A DNA stretch of 12,192 nt from Elusimicrobiota bacterium (GTDB lineage: Bacteria; Elusimicrobiota; Elusimicrobia; Elusimicrobiales; Elusimicrobiaceae): the NCBI GenBank assembly GCA_031259485.1, contig JAIRLH010000170.1:1-12192 (forward strand), written 5' to 3'. A program made the translations under genes and the position numbers. Of this stretch, positions 1 through 6,911 are shown piece by piece. The notes under the pieces were generated by a model. That model made no database searches, was not told the origin of the DNA, and worked only from the letters and a program-made list of their open reading frames with translations. How positions within the stretch are numbered: position 1 is the first letter of the stretch; each line of letters starts with the position of its first letter.

Positions 1-220
1 CATGCTGCTTAACGCGCTTGAGGCCGGCGCGCCGCCGCACGGCGGCTTCGGACTGGGCTTTGACAGGCTTTGCGCGCTTATCTGCGGGGAAGAATCCATT
101 AAAGAAGTTATCGCTTTCCCCAAAACCACGGCGGCCTACTGCCCGCTTACGGAATCGCCGAATATTGTGGACGATACGCAGCTTAAGGAACTCGCGATAA
201 AGTTGGATATGACCCGATAA
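1..220 (+). CDS. aspS: Aspartyl-tRNA synthetase, C-terminal end (5' truncated)
   Basis: Only the last ~72 codons are present (frame from base 2); the gene starts upstream of the window. The segment carries class II aminoacyl-tRNA synthetase motif 3, GLGFDRL at about residues 18-24 of the visible part, where the Arg contacts ATP. It is preceded by the AspRS-typical GAPPHGG and followed by VIAFPKT and the CPLTESP stretch that mark the bacterial AspS C-terminus. The enzyme charges tRNA-Asp with aspartate in the cytoplasm. It ends with TAA and is followed by a 32-base gap with no terminator-like hairpin, so read-through into the next gene is possible. Family assignment is firm; AsnS and LysS lack this combination of motifs. 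Confidence 0.95.
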   Translation, partial: MLLNALEAGAPPHGGFGLGFDRLCALICGEESIKEVIAFPKTTAAYCPLTESPNIVDDTQLKELAIKLDMTR

Positions 221-252
221 AAACGACAAAAAATTCACGCGGATTTAAACTT

Positions 253-1371
253 ATGCCCAAATTGCCAAAACCAAAAGTTTATTTTACTAACATGCGCGCC
301 CGCCTAGGCGAAGGCCTGCCGAAAAAGCTCATGCGCCTGATAAAAACGGCGGGCATAAATAAAATAGACTTCAAAAATAAATTCGCCGCGATAAAAATAC
401 ACTTCGGCGAGCCCGGCAATCTGGCCTTCCTGCGCCCCAATTACGCGACGGCCGTGGCGGACGTAATAAGGCGGCTTGGCGGCAGGCCTTTCCTCACGGA
501 CGCAAACACTCTTTATGTCGGCGGCCGTAAAAACGCTTTGGATCATTTGGATTCGGCCGCCTATAACGGCTACACCCGCCAGACGACCGGCTGCCACGTG
601 ATAATAGCCGACGGCCTCAAAGGCACGGACGAAGCGCTGGTGCCGGTCAAAGGTGGAAAATACGTAAAAAACGCAAAAATCGGCCGCGCGGTGATGGACG
701 CGGATATTGTGATAACGCTAAACCATTTTAAAGGGCACGAGTGCGCGGGATTTGGAGGCGCGATTAAAAATATCGGCATGGGCTGCGGCAGCCGCGCCGG
801 TAAGATGGAAATGCACTCGGCCGGCAAGCCCTCCGTCTGCGCGCAGGCGTGCATAGGCTGCGGCATGTGCGTAAAGATATGCGCGGTTGACGCGCCCGTC
901 ATAACCAAAGGCAAAGCAAAAATAGACTGGAAAAAATGCGTTGGCTGCGGGCGCTGCGTCGGCGTGTGCCCGCGCGACGCCGTGCGGCCCGCCAACGACG
1001 AGAGTTTTGACATACTCAATAAAAAAATAGCCGAATACGCCAAAGCCGTTTTGGACGGACGGCCGCATTTCCACATAAGTCTGGCGATAGATATTTCCCC
1101 GCACTGCGACTGCCACGCTGAAAACGACGCGCCGATAATTCCTGACATCGGCATGTTTGCGTCTTTTGACCCTGTCGCTTTGGATACGGCATGCGTTGAC
1201 GCGGCCAATAAACAGCCCGTCAAAGCCGGCAGTCTTCTTGCGGAAAAGCCGCAAAAAACCGGAGACAGGTTTACAGACCTCGCGCCGACCACAAACTGGC
1301 AGGTGTGCATAGATCACGCCGCCGCTCTTGGGCTGGGCGGCAAAGAATACGAATTAATTGAAATGAAATAG
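253..1371 (+). CDS. DUF362 domain protein with two [4Fe-4S] ferredoxin motifs
   Basis: A 372-residue cytoplasmic protein with no signal peptide. Residues ~1-190 and ~255-350 match the DUF362 fold, with landmarks IHFGEPGN near 49-56, TLNHFKGHECAGFGGAIKN near 155-173, and a FDPVALD stretch near the C-terminus. A bacterial ferredoxin insert lies between them: Cys 200, 203, 206, 210 and Cys 229, 232, 235, 239, two CxxCxxCxxxC sets able to bind two [4Fe-4S] clusters. Family members are common in anaerobes and are probably electron carriers or oxidoreductases of unknown substrate. A weak GGA at 241-243 precedes the ATG by 9 bases. The gene lies between aspS and a kinase and shows no clear link to the polyene-like operon. 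The family is certain; its reaction is unknown. Confidence 0.9.
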   Translation: MPKLPKPKVYFTNMRARLGEGLPKKLMRLIKTAGINKIDFKNKFAAIKIHFGEPGNLAFLRPNYATAVADVIRRLGGRPFLTDANTLYVGGRKNALDHLDSAAYNGYTRQTTGCHVIIADGLKGTDEALVPVKGGKYVKNAKIGRAVMDADIVITLNHFKGHECAGFGGAIKNIGMGCGSRAGKMEMHSAGKPSVCAQACIGCGMCVKICAVDAPVITKGKAKIDWKKCVGCGRCVGVCPRDAVRPANDESFDILNKKIAEYAKAVLDGRPHFHISLAIDISPHCDCHAENDAPIIPDIGMFASFDPVALDTACVDAANKQPVKAGSLLAEKPQKTGDRFTDLAPTTNWQVCIDHAAALGLGGKEYELIEMK

Positions 1372-1399
1372 CGGCCTCCGCATTGCCGCGCGCGTCAAA

Positions 1400-1990
1400 A
1401 TGCTCAAAATATACAGGGACTTCCTTGCGCGTCTGCGCGCGGAGCTGCAAAAGCAAAAAGGCGAAACGCCTTTTTTGCTTGCCGTTGACGGAAAATGCGC
1501 AAGCGGCAAGACTTCGCTTGCCGCCGAGCTGGGCGCGGCTTTAAACGCGCCGCAAATCCACGCCGACGATTTTTACCTGCCTTCAAACGCCCGCTCCGAC
1601 GCGCAAACGCCTGCCGCGCACATGGACATATCGCGCCTTGAATCCGAAGTTTTAAAGCCGGCTTGCGCCGGCGGCCGCATAGCCTTGCGCCCGTACAGCT
1701 GCCGCGAAGATAAAATGCTTGCTCCGGTTGCGATAGAAACGAAAAACGCCCCGCTGATTATAATTGAAGGTTGCTACAGCCTGCACCCGCGGCTTATGCC
1801 TTATTATAATTACAAACTTTTTATGACGGCCGGACCGGCCGCGCAGCGGCGGCGCATCATAAAGCGCGGCGGCGCGGACGCATGGGCCGCTTTCCGCGAT
1901 ATATGGATACCGGCGGAAGAATTTTATTTTTCTTCCTTCAATATCGCCGCCCGCGCGGATTATACCATTGACACCACCGCAGCCTGGTAA
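1400..1990 (+). CDS. Uridine kinase-like P-loop kinase
   Basis: A 196-residue soluble protein of the uridine kinase/phosphoribulokinase-like P-loop family. The Walker A loop is GKCASGKT at residues 31-38, with a short N-terminal helix before it as in small uridine-kinase-like proteins. A HADDFY segment follows near residue 54, a typical nucleoside-kinase D-D-F-Y motif, and the Walker B-like strand IIIEGCYSLHP lies near 119-129. A basic lid stretch (RRRIIKRGG) lies near 150-158. The likely role is ATP-dependent phosphorylation of a nucleoside or similar small molecule, but the exact substrate cannot be read from the sequence. It starts 28 bases after the DUF362 gene without an obvious Shine-Dalgarno. 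Its codons 18-27 form an unusual terminator-like inverted repeat, described separately. Confidence 0.8.
   Translation: MLKIYRDFLARLRAELQKQKGETPFLLAVDGKCASGKTSLAAELGAALNAPQIHADDFYLPSNARSDAQTPAAHMDISRLESEVLKPACAGGRIALRPYSCREDKMLAPVAIETKNAPLIIIEGCYSLHPRLMPYYNYKLFMTAGPAAQRRRIIKRGGADAWAAFRDIWIPAEEFYFSSFNIAARADYTIDTTAAW
1451..1480 (+). other. Terminator-like inverted repeat inside the kinase gene
   Basis: Bases 1460-1463 (GGCG) pair with 1467-1470 (CGCC) around an AAA loop. The flanking five A's pair with the T-run at 1471-1475, and AAGC pairs with GCTT at 1477-1480 past one bulged T. The stem followed by six T's resembles an intrinsic terminator, but it lies 51 bases into a coding region and its GC core is only 4 bp. 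It could be a coincidence of codons for Lys-Gly-Glu-Thr-Pro-Phe, or an attenuator. The pairing is seen directly; the function is speculative. Confidence 0.25.
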
Positions 1991-2001
1991 CTACTTTTCA
2001 T

Positions 2002-2029
2002 TTGCAAAATACAAGATATTTTTTATAGT
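2002..2029 (+). promoter_or_regulatory. Candidate sigma-70-type promoter for the polyene-like operon
   Basis: The 48-base gap between the kinase stop and the fabG start is strongly AT-rich. It contains TTGCAA (2002-2007) and TATAGT (2024-2029) separated by 16 bases, close to the -35/-10 consensus. Initiation about 7 bases after the -10 would fall near 2036, only a few bases before the ATG at 2039. No Shine-Dalgarno is visible before that ATG, which fits a leaderless or very short-leader transcript. The boxes are a pattern match only. Confidence 0.45.
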
Positions 2030-2038
2030 ATATTTTCT

Positions 2039-2773
2039 ATGGATAATATTACAAAAACGGCTCTCATAACCGGCGCAAGCCGCGGCATAGGCGCGGCAAT
2101 CGCGCGGACTTTGGCGCGCGACGGGTTTGATATTCTGCTCAACTACCGCGGCAACGACGCCGCGGCCCAAAAAGTCAAACATGAGGCGGAGGCGGCGGGC
2201 CGCGCCTGCACGCTGCTCAAATTTGACGTGGCGGATTACGCCCAAACCGTGGCCGCGTTGCAGCCTTTCGCGGATAACGGGCAAATCCCTTTCGCCATAA
2301 TAAACAACGCCGGCTTCCGCAGGGACAATCTGCTCGTCTGGATGAGCAAAGAGGAATGGCAAAGCGTGCTTGACGTGAACTTGTCCGGATTCTTCAATAT
2401 AACAAAAGTATTCTTGCCTTTTATGATAAAAAAACGGCGGGGGCGCATTATTAATATAACTTCGGCCGCGGCGCATGCCGCCGTGCCCGGGCAAACCAAT
2501 TACAGCGCGGCAAAAGCGGGCCTGATAGGCGCCACGCGCGCGTTGGCGGCGGAGACGGCAAAACGCAATATCCTCGTTAACGCCATATCACCCGGGTTTA
2601 TTGAGACCGATATTCTCGCCGGCCTGCCCGTGCAGGAAATAATAAAAAATATTCCGCTGGGCCGCGTGGGCTCGCCGCAGGACGTGGCGGAGCTTGCGGC
2701 CTTTCTTTGCTCCGATAAAGCGGGATATATCACGGGCCAGACTTTCCAGGTCAACGGCGGAATATGCGGCTAA
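2039..2773 (+). CDS. fabG: 3-oxoacyl-ACP reductase (FabG-type ketoreductase)
   Basis: A 244-residue classical short-chain dehydrogenase, the usual FabG length. The NADP-binding TGASRGIG motif is at residues 11-18, the NNAG motif at 89-92, and the catalytic tetrad Asn114, Ser142, Tyr155, Lys159 is complete. It would reduce a 3-oxoacyl-ACP to the 3-hydroxyacyl-ACP with NADPH. As the first gene of a block with ketosynthase, ACP and dehydratases, it is the expected ketoreductase of an aryl-polyene-type pathway (role of ApeQ) rather than necessarily the housekeeping FabG. The start at 2039 is favoured because it places TGASRGIG at the normal distance from the N-terminus; no Shine-Dalgarno precedes it. 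Its last 10 bases overlap the next gene. Confidence 0.92.
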   Translation: MDNITKTALITGASRGIGAAIARTLARDGFDILLNYRGNDAAAQKVKHEAEAAGRACTLLKFDVADYAQTVAALQPFADNGQIPFAIINNAGFRRDNLLVWMSKEEWQSVLDVNLSGFFNITKVFLPFMIKKRRGRIINITSAAAHAAVPGQTNYSAAKAGLIGATRALAAETAKRNILVNAISPGFIETDILAGLPVQEIIKNIPLGRVGSPQDVAELAAFLCSDKAGYITGQTFQVNGGICG

Positions 2774-4146
2774 ATTACGACGCCGTCGTAATCGGCGCGG
2801 GGATAAGCGGACTTACTTCCGCTTTGCTTATGGCGCGGCGCGGCAAAAGAACCGCCGTGCTGGAGGCCCGGGGCAACATATTGCCGCTTATGCGCGGCTT
2901 CGCGCGCAAAGGAGCGCATTTTGAGACGGGGTTTCACTACGCTTCCAACCTTGAGGAGGGGGGATTCGGGCCGTATATTTTCGCCAAGCTCGGGCTTGAT
3001 TTGAAACCCTTTCCGCTGCCGCGCGAGGGATATGACGAAATCCGTCTGCTCCCCACGGGCCGCGTTTTCAAAATGGTCTGCGGCGCGGACGGGCTGCAGA
3101 AAAAGCTTGCTGAATCCTTCCCGCAGGAAAGCGCGGCGATAAACGCTTATCTTGAAAAAACCGCGGCGGCGGCCGCCAAATCCGCTTATCTTAACATGCA
3201 AAACGGCGGAGAGGATTTTGATACCATTATAGATTCGCCGCCCGCGTTGCAGGAAGTTCTGGACGCGCACTTTAAATCGCCCGAGCTTAAGGCAATACTT
3301 TCCGTAAACTCCTTTCTGCACGGCACTCCGCCTGAAAAAATATCCTTTGCGCAGCACTGCTGCATAACCTGCGGGCTTTATAAAAGCGCGTGGGGCATAG
3401 AAGGCGGCGGCCGAGCGATAAACGCCGCCTACGGCGCGGCTTTAAAAAACGCGGGCGTTGATATTTTCCTTAACGGCGAGGCCGTCGCGATAACGCGGGA
3501 AGGCGGCCAAAAAATCATAATCCTCAAAGACGGCCGGCAGTTTGCGTGCGACGCGTGCATAGCCGCCGTGCACCCTAAAATATTTCTGCGCCTGGCCCCG
3601 CCCGAAGTTTACCGCGAAGGCTACAAAACCCGCCTGCTGGATCTGCGAGAAACCCCTGGATTCTTCGCGCTTTACGGCGTTTTGAACAAAGAAACTTTTT
3701 TTGAAACCGTCAATATTTTTGCCGTCAGGGATTTGGACGTAAATAAAATTTTCGGCGGAGGCGGCAAATCTTACTATATAAACTTCTCGCGATCACGCCC
3801 GCAGGCGGTGAGCATAATATCGCTTGTGCCCTCTGATTCCTGGCAACGCGGCCCGGATTACAAAACCAAAAAAGCCGCATTCGCGCTGGAAATTAAGAAG
3901 GATATTCAAACCCTGTTCCCGCAGATTGCGGATAATATAGAGTACCTTGACGCCTCCACGCCGGCCACCATGCGCGCGTATTGCGGCTACGGCGGGGGAT
4001 ACGGGCTCATGCACGACGTAAATAAAACCAAAATCCTGCCGATAACTAAAATACCGGGGCTGTATTTGACGGGGCAGTCCGTAATCGCGCCCGGGTTTTT
4101 GGGAGCTTTGATAACATCGCTCGCGGTGGACAGGGTCGTAAAATAA
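2764..4146 (+). CDS. CrtI-like NAD(P)/FAD-dependent oxidoreductase
   Basis: A 460-residue flavoprotein of the phytoene desaturase/retinol saturase-like group. The N-terminal Rossmann motif GAGISG (11-16) with the ribose-binding Glu34 (LEARG) binds FAD. A central WGIEGGG segment near residue 215 is the equivalent of the family's YPxGG loop. The C-terminal FAD signature PGLYLTGQS (431-439) is followed by APGFLGALITS. Such enzymes desaturate, saturate or isomerise conjugated polyenes. Translation is coupled to fabG by a 10-base overlap. In this setting it could tailor or isomerise the polyene chain, but the substrate is an inference. It lacks a signal peptide, so it probably acts in the cytoplasm or peripherally at the membrane. 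Confidence 0.82.
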   Translation: MRLNYDAVVIGAGISGLTSALLMARRGKRTAVLEARGNILPLMRGFARKGAHFETGFHYASNLEEGGFGPYIFAKLGLDLKPFPLPREGYDEIRLLPTGRVFKMVCGADGLQKKLAESFPQESAAINAYLEKTAAAAAKSAYLNMQNGGEDFDTIIDSPPALQEVLDAHFKSPELKAILSVNSFLHGTPPEKISFAQHCCITCGLYKSAWGIEGGGRAINAAYGAALKNAGVDIFLNGEAVAITREGGQKIIILKDGRQFACDACIAAVHPKIFLRLAPPEVYREGYKTRLLDLRETPGFFALYGVLNKETFFETVNIFAVRDLDVNKIFGGGGKSYYINFSRSRPQAVSIISLVPSDSWQRGPDYKTKKAAFALEIKKDIQTLFPQIADNIEYLDASTPATMRAYCGYGGGYGLMHDVNKTKILPITKIPGLYLTGQSVIAPGFLGALITSLAVDRVVK

Positions 4147-4172
4147 AATTTAATAATATGTAAAAACCATAC

Positions 4173-4177
4173 GGAGG
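4173..4177 (+). promoter_or_regulatory. Strong ribosome binding site of the DUF4823-like gene
   Basis: GGAGG with a 7-base spacer to the ATG at 4185. It is one of only a few clear Shine-Dalgarno sites in the window and sits in a 38-base AT-rich gap, whereas most cluster genes rely on overlaps or weak sites. Confidence 0.7.
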
Positions 4178-4184
4178 ATTACCA

Positions 4185-4685
4185 ATGAAAAATACCGCTT
4201 CATTCTTTCTTTTTCTCTCGCTGCTTTGCTTGTCTGCGTGCACAACCGCAATTAAACAGCGAGATATCGCGCAAACGGCGGAGAAACTTAGCAGAAATAA
4301 AACAATATATATCGCCGACGTTGACGACGGTTGGTTTAACGGCAGATTATACGCCGGTTCAGGGAAAAACGTTACGAATATGTTTGCTGTAAACATGAGA
4401 CCTTATTCCTCTAAAGTAGAAACGGGTACTGTAAACGACGCAAAAAAACCGGACGCTGATTACATTATAAAACCTGTGATTATTCATTGGGAACCAAGAG
4501 CGGCGGCCTGGTCTGGAATACCTACGCAATTATCAATCAATGTTTCCGTTTTTGACACCGCGCTAAATAAAGAAGTCGTTAATAGGACTCTGAGCGTCCG
4601 GGGCCGCAGTTTTACATTTGTAAGCCAAAGTGCGGAAGGGTTGGCGGATATTGCCATTAAGCAATTCTGCGGGAGCCTTTTTTAA
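4185..4685 (+). CDS. DUF4823-like small lipoprotein
   Basis: A 166-residue predicted lipoprotein. Lys2, a hydrophobic stretch at 6-16 and the lipobox Leu16-Ser17-Ala18-Cys19 direct it to lipid modification after export. The mature part has IYIADVDDGWFNGRLYAGSG followed by a 'DADYIIKPVIIHWE' strand and an 'LSINVSVFDTALNKEV' strand. This layout resembles DUF4823 lipoproteins, as recalled from family memory and not searched. A strong GGAGG (4173-4177) lies 7 bases before the ATG. Composition is unlike the neighbours: 126 of 300 bases (42%) are G or C over 4201-4500, and adjacent enzyme genes are visibly richer. This suggests a separately acquired or separately expressed gene. Function unknown. 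Confidence 0.75.
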   Translation: MKNTASFFLFLSLLCLSACTTAIKQRDIAQTAEKLSRNKTIYIADVDDGWFNGRLYAGSGKNVTNMFAVNMRPYSSKVETGTVNDAKKPDADYIIKPVIIHWEPRAAAWSGIPTQLSINVSVFDTALNKEVVNRTLSVRGRSFTFVSQSAEGLADIAIKQFCGSLF

Positions 4686-4686
4686 T

Positions 4687-5907
4687 ATGACCGGCAGACG
4701 CGTGGTTATAACGGGTATGGGGGCGGTGTCTCCCTTTGGCGCGGGCGCGGATTTGCTGGTACGGAACCTGCTGGCCGGCGCGGCGGGCGTCAAAGTTTAC
4801 GAGGAGCTTAAAACTATCCCGGGCATTAACAGCCATGCGGCCGGCACGGTGCCGCAGCTTGACTACGGTTTTATTCCCCGCCAGTACAGAAGGTCCATGA
4901 CGAAAATGTCCCTATTCGCCTATATGGCCTGCGCGGAGGCTCTTAAAACCGCCGGATATGAAACCGCGCCCGCCGGCACGGCTCTTTACATAGGTTCCAC
5001 CATAAGCAGTATGGAAGCCTGGATAGCTTTCGCGCAAAAATATCTGGCCAAAGAACTGGCGCAGGTCAAAACCACGGCCGTCTTTCAGGTAATGAATCAC
5101 AGCCCGCTGGCTAACCTTGCGCAGGCTTTAAATTTGGAGGGCCCGGGCTTTGGCGTATGCAATGCGTGCGCGACGGGGCTTATAAATATAGGCCTTGCGT
5201 GGCAGGCGGTTAAGGCCGGTTTTCTGGAAAGCGCTCTCTGCGGCGGCGCTGACGAATACCACCCTATGATGACGGGCTGCTTTTCCATAATGAACGCGGC
5301 AAGCAATCTTTACAATGATACGCCGCAAAAGGCCTCCCGTCCGTTTGACAAAGACCGCTGCGGCATAGTATGCAGCGAAGGCAGCGGCATGGTTTACATA
5401 GAAACGCCTGAAAGCGCGCGCAAACGCGGCGCGCGGATACTGGGGGAGATCATCGGCTTCGCCACAAATACTGAGACAAAGAGCATATCCCATCCCTCGC
5501 GCGAAAGCATAACCGCCTGTATGCGCGCCGCGCTCGCCGGCGCGGCGTTAAAACCGGCCGATATAGATTTAGTCAACGCGCACGCCACGGGCACGCCTGC
5601 CGGCGACGCGGAAGAAGCGGCCTCAATAGCGGCTTTGTTCGGCGCGGGGCCGGCGGTCAACAGCTTAAAAGGCCATTTGGGCCATACCATGGCCGCAAGC
5701 GGCAGTATGGAATTAATTGCTATAATAAAAATGATGTTTGGCGGCCGCATGGCCGCGACGCTTAACCTTGAAAATATTGACCCTGCCTGCGCGGGCGTAA
5801 ACCATCTTACGGCCGCCGCGTCCCTTAAGGTCAATACTTTCATGAAAAACAGTTTTGCCCTTGGCGGAACTAATGCTTCACTTATAGTAAGGAGATTTGC
5901 CGACTGA
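4687..5907 (+). CDS. Beta-ketoacyl-ACP synthase (FabF-like, aryl-polyene type)
   Basis: A 406-residue KAS I/II-type condensing enzyme catalysing decarboxylative Claisen extension of acyl-ACP with malonyl-ACP. The active-site triad is complete: Cys161 in CNACATG, His299 in NAHATGTPAGD and His333 in the KGHLGH motif, with Lys328. The C-terminal FALGGTNAS glycine loop is present. The N-terminal half (a long IPGINSH...PRQYRRSM region and HSPLANLAQAL before the Cys) resembles ketosynthases of aryl polyene clusters. The start at ATG 4687 puts VVITGMG at the N-terminus and has GGGAG at 4671-4675; an upstream in-frame ATG at 4630 would overlap the lipoprotein gene and is less likely. The stop overlaps the ACP start by one base. 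No chain-length-factor partner is in view. Confidence 0.92.
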   Translation: MTGRRVVITGMGAVSPFGAGADLLVRNLLAGAAGVKVYEELKTIPGINSHAAGTVPQLDYGFIPRQYRRSMTKMSLFAYMACAEALKTAGYETAPAGTALYIGSTISSMEAWIAFAQKYLAKELAQVKTTAVFQVMNHSPLANLAQALNLEGPGFGVCNACATGLINIGLAWQAVKAGFLESALCGGADEYHPMMTGCFSIMNAASNLYNDTPQKASRPFDKDRCGIVCSEGSGMVYIETPESARKRGARILGEIIGFATNTETKSISHPSRESITACMRAALAGAALKPADIDLVNAHATGTPAGDAEEAASIAALFGAGPAVNSLKGHLGHTMAASGSMELIAIIKMMFGGRMAATLNLENIDPACAGVNHLTAAASLKVNTFMKNSFALGGTNASLIVRRFAD

Positions 5908-6164
5908 TGCAACGCGAAGAAATAATAAAAACAGTAAATGCCGCTCTGGCTAAAGAATTTGAGCTTGATCCAAGCCTGCTTACGCCCGACGCCGATTTTG
6001 TAAAGCTCGGCCTGGACAGCCTTGACGCCGTTGATATGGTAATAACGCTTGAGCAGGCTTTCAAAATAGACATCCGCAACAATTATAAAGTGGGGGATTT
6101 CGGCACGCTGGGCGGGCTTTATGATTTTATAGAAAGGCTTCTTAAGCAAAAACAAACCGCCTGA
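5907..6164 (+). CDS. Acyl carrier protein
   Basis: An 85-residue acidic ACP. The phosphopantetheine attachment site is Ser38 in GLDSLDAVDMV, within the standard four-helix ACP layout and usual length. It carries the growing chain as a thioester between the ketosynthase, ketoreductase and dehydratases. The start codon shares one base with the ketosynthase stop (TGATG), and AAGGAG lies at 5889-5894, so the two proteins are probably made in a coupled way. Characterised aryl polyene systems use two ACPs; only this one is visible. Confidence 0.95.
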   Translation: MQREEIIKTVNAALAKEFELDPSLLTPDADFVKLGLDSLDAVDMVITLEQAFKIDIRNNYKVGDFGTLGGLYDFIERLLKQKQTA

Positions 6165-6188
6165 GCCGCGCAGGCCTGCGTCAAAACC

Positions 6189-6911
6189 ATGAAAAAGCCG
6201 CTCCTGCTTGTTTTGACCCTCACGGGTTTTGGGCTGTACGGGTTTTTGGGACTTGCGCTTTATCCCTATTTTTTAATAACGGGGTTTAAGGAGGCGCAGG
6301 TCCGTAAGTTTTTTTATATGCTCGCGCGCGGCGTTTTTTGGGTGGTTAAGCGCGCGGCAAAAAGTTTTACGCTGGAAGGCGCGCAGAATATCCCCGCGGG
6401 CGCGGCTGTTATTGCCGCAAACCACTCCTCAATACTTGATATACTTTGCATGGCGGAGTTCGGGCGAGAGGACATAATTTTTATTACGCGCGGCTGGCCC
6501 TCCAAAGTGCCGGTAATGGGCGCATATGTGCGCGCGGCCGGCAATATTCGTTTGGAGGATACGGGCGGCTCCGACGCGGCGCTGAAAGCCGCCGCGGCGT
6601 CAGCCTTCAGGAAAGGGCTTAAGATAATAGTATTCCCGGAGGGCGCGCGCGGGCCCGAAGGCGTTTTGCGGCGATTCCGCTCCGGCGCGTTCATGCTGGC
6701 TTTGGATTTTAAAGTGCCGCTTGTGCCCGTGGCTTTAAAAGGCCTCGGCGGAATGATACCCAAAAGCGGCTTTTGGGTCAATGCTACGGATATTAAAATA
6801 TCCGCCCTGCCGCCGGTGGAAAATTTTTCAGCATCGGCCGACGGCGCGCCGGCCTTAAAAATGGCGCAATACGTAAAAACTTTGATTGCAAAAAAACTGG
6901 AGGAAAAATAA
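6189..6911 (+). CDS. PlsC-type 1-acylglycerol-3-phosphate O-acyltransferase family protein
   Basis: A 240-residue membrane-associated acyltransferase. A hydrophobic N-terminal segment (about residues 4-31) is followed by the acyltransferase blocks: the catalytic HX4D motif His79-Asp84 (NHSSILD), FPEGARG at 149-155, FRSGAF at 163-168 and VPLVPVAL near 176-183. The family transfers acyl groups from acyl-ACP or acyl-CoA to lysophosphatidate or related alcohols. Beside the ACP and ketosynthase genes, it may attach the finished chain to a lipid-like acceptor, as proposed for acyltransferases of aryl polyene clusters; a housekeeping phospholipid role is less likely here. It follows the ACP by 24 bases with no clear Shine-Dalgarno; a perfect 12-bp palindrome lies in that gap. 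Confidence 0.88.
   Translation: MKKPLLLVLTLTGFGLYGFLGLALYPYFLITGFKEAQVRKFFYMLARGVFWVVKRAAKSFTLEGAQNIPAGAAVIAANHSSILDILCMAEFGREDIIFITRGWPSKVPVMGAYVRAAGNIRLEDTGGSDAALKAAAASAFRKGLKIIVFPEGARGPEGVLRRFRSGAFMLALDFKVPLVPVALKGLGGMIPKSGFWVNATDIKISALPPVENFSASADGAPALKMAQYVKTLIAKKLEEK

Noticed and set aside
570..1317. Long minus-strand open frames opposite the DUF362 gene (up to 246 codons)
   Set aside because: They lie fully antisense to a gene with clear ferredoxin and DUF362 motifs, have no recognisable domains, and arise from GC-skewed codon positions.
1657..1672. GCCGGC-TTGC-GCCGGC hairpin
   Set aside because: It is inside the kinase coding region, made of a common GC-rich hexamer, with no T-run or intergenic context.
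2694..2924. 76-codon plus-strand frame across the fabG/oxidoreductase junction
   Set aside because: It is in another frame of two solid genes, rich in Arg, with no motif.
4630..4686. Upstream in-frame ATG that would lengthen the ketosynthase by 19 residues
   Set aside because: It overlaps the lipoprotein gene by over 50 bases and adds non-family sequence; ATG 4687 has a GGGAG site and gives the standard VVITGMG N-terminus.
5394..6155. 253-codon minus-strand frame opposite the ketosynthase and ACP genes
   Set aside because: It spans two well-supported overlapping genes, shows no motif, and has low-complexity Ala/Ser/Ile composition typical of antisense shadows.
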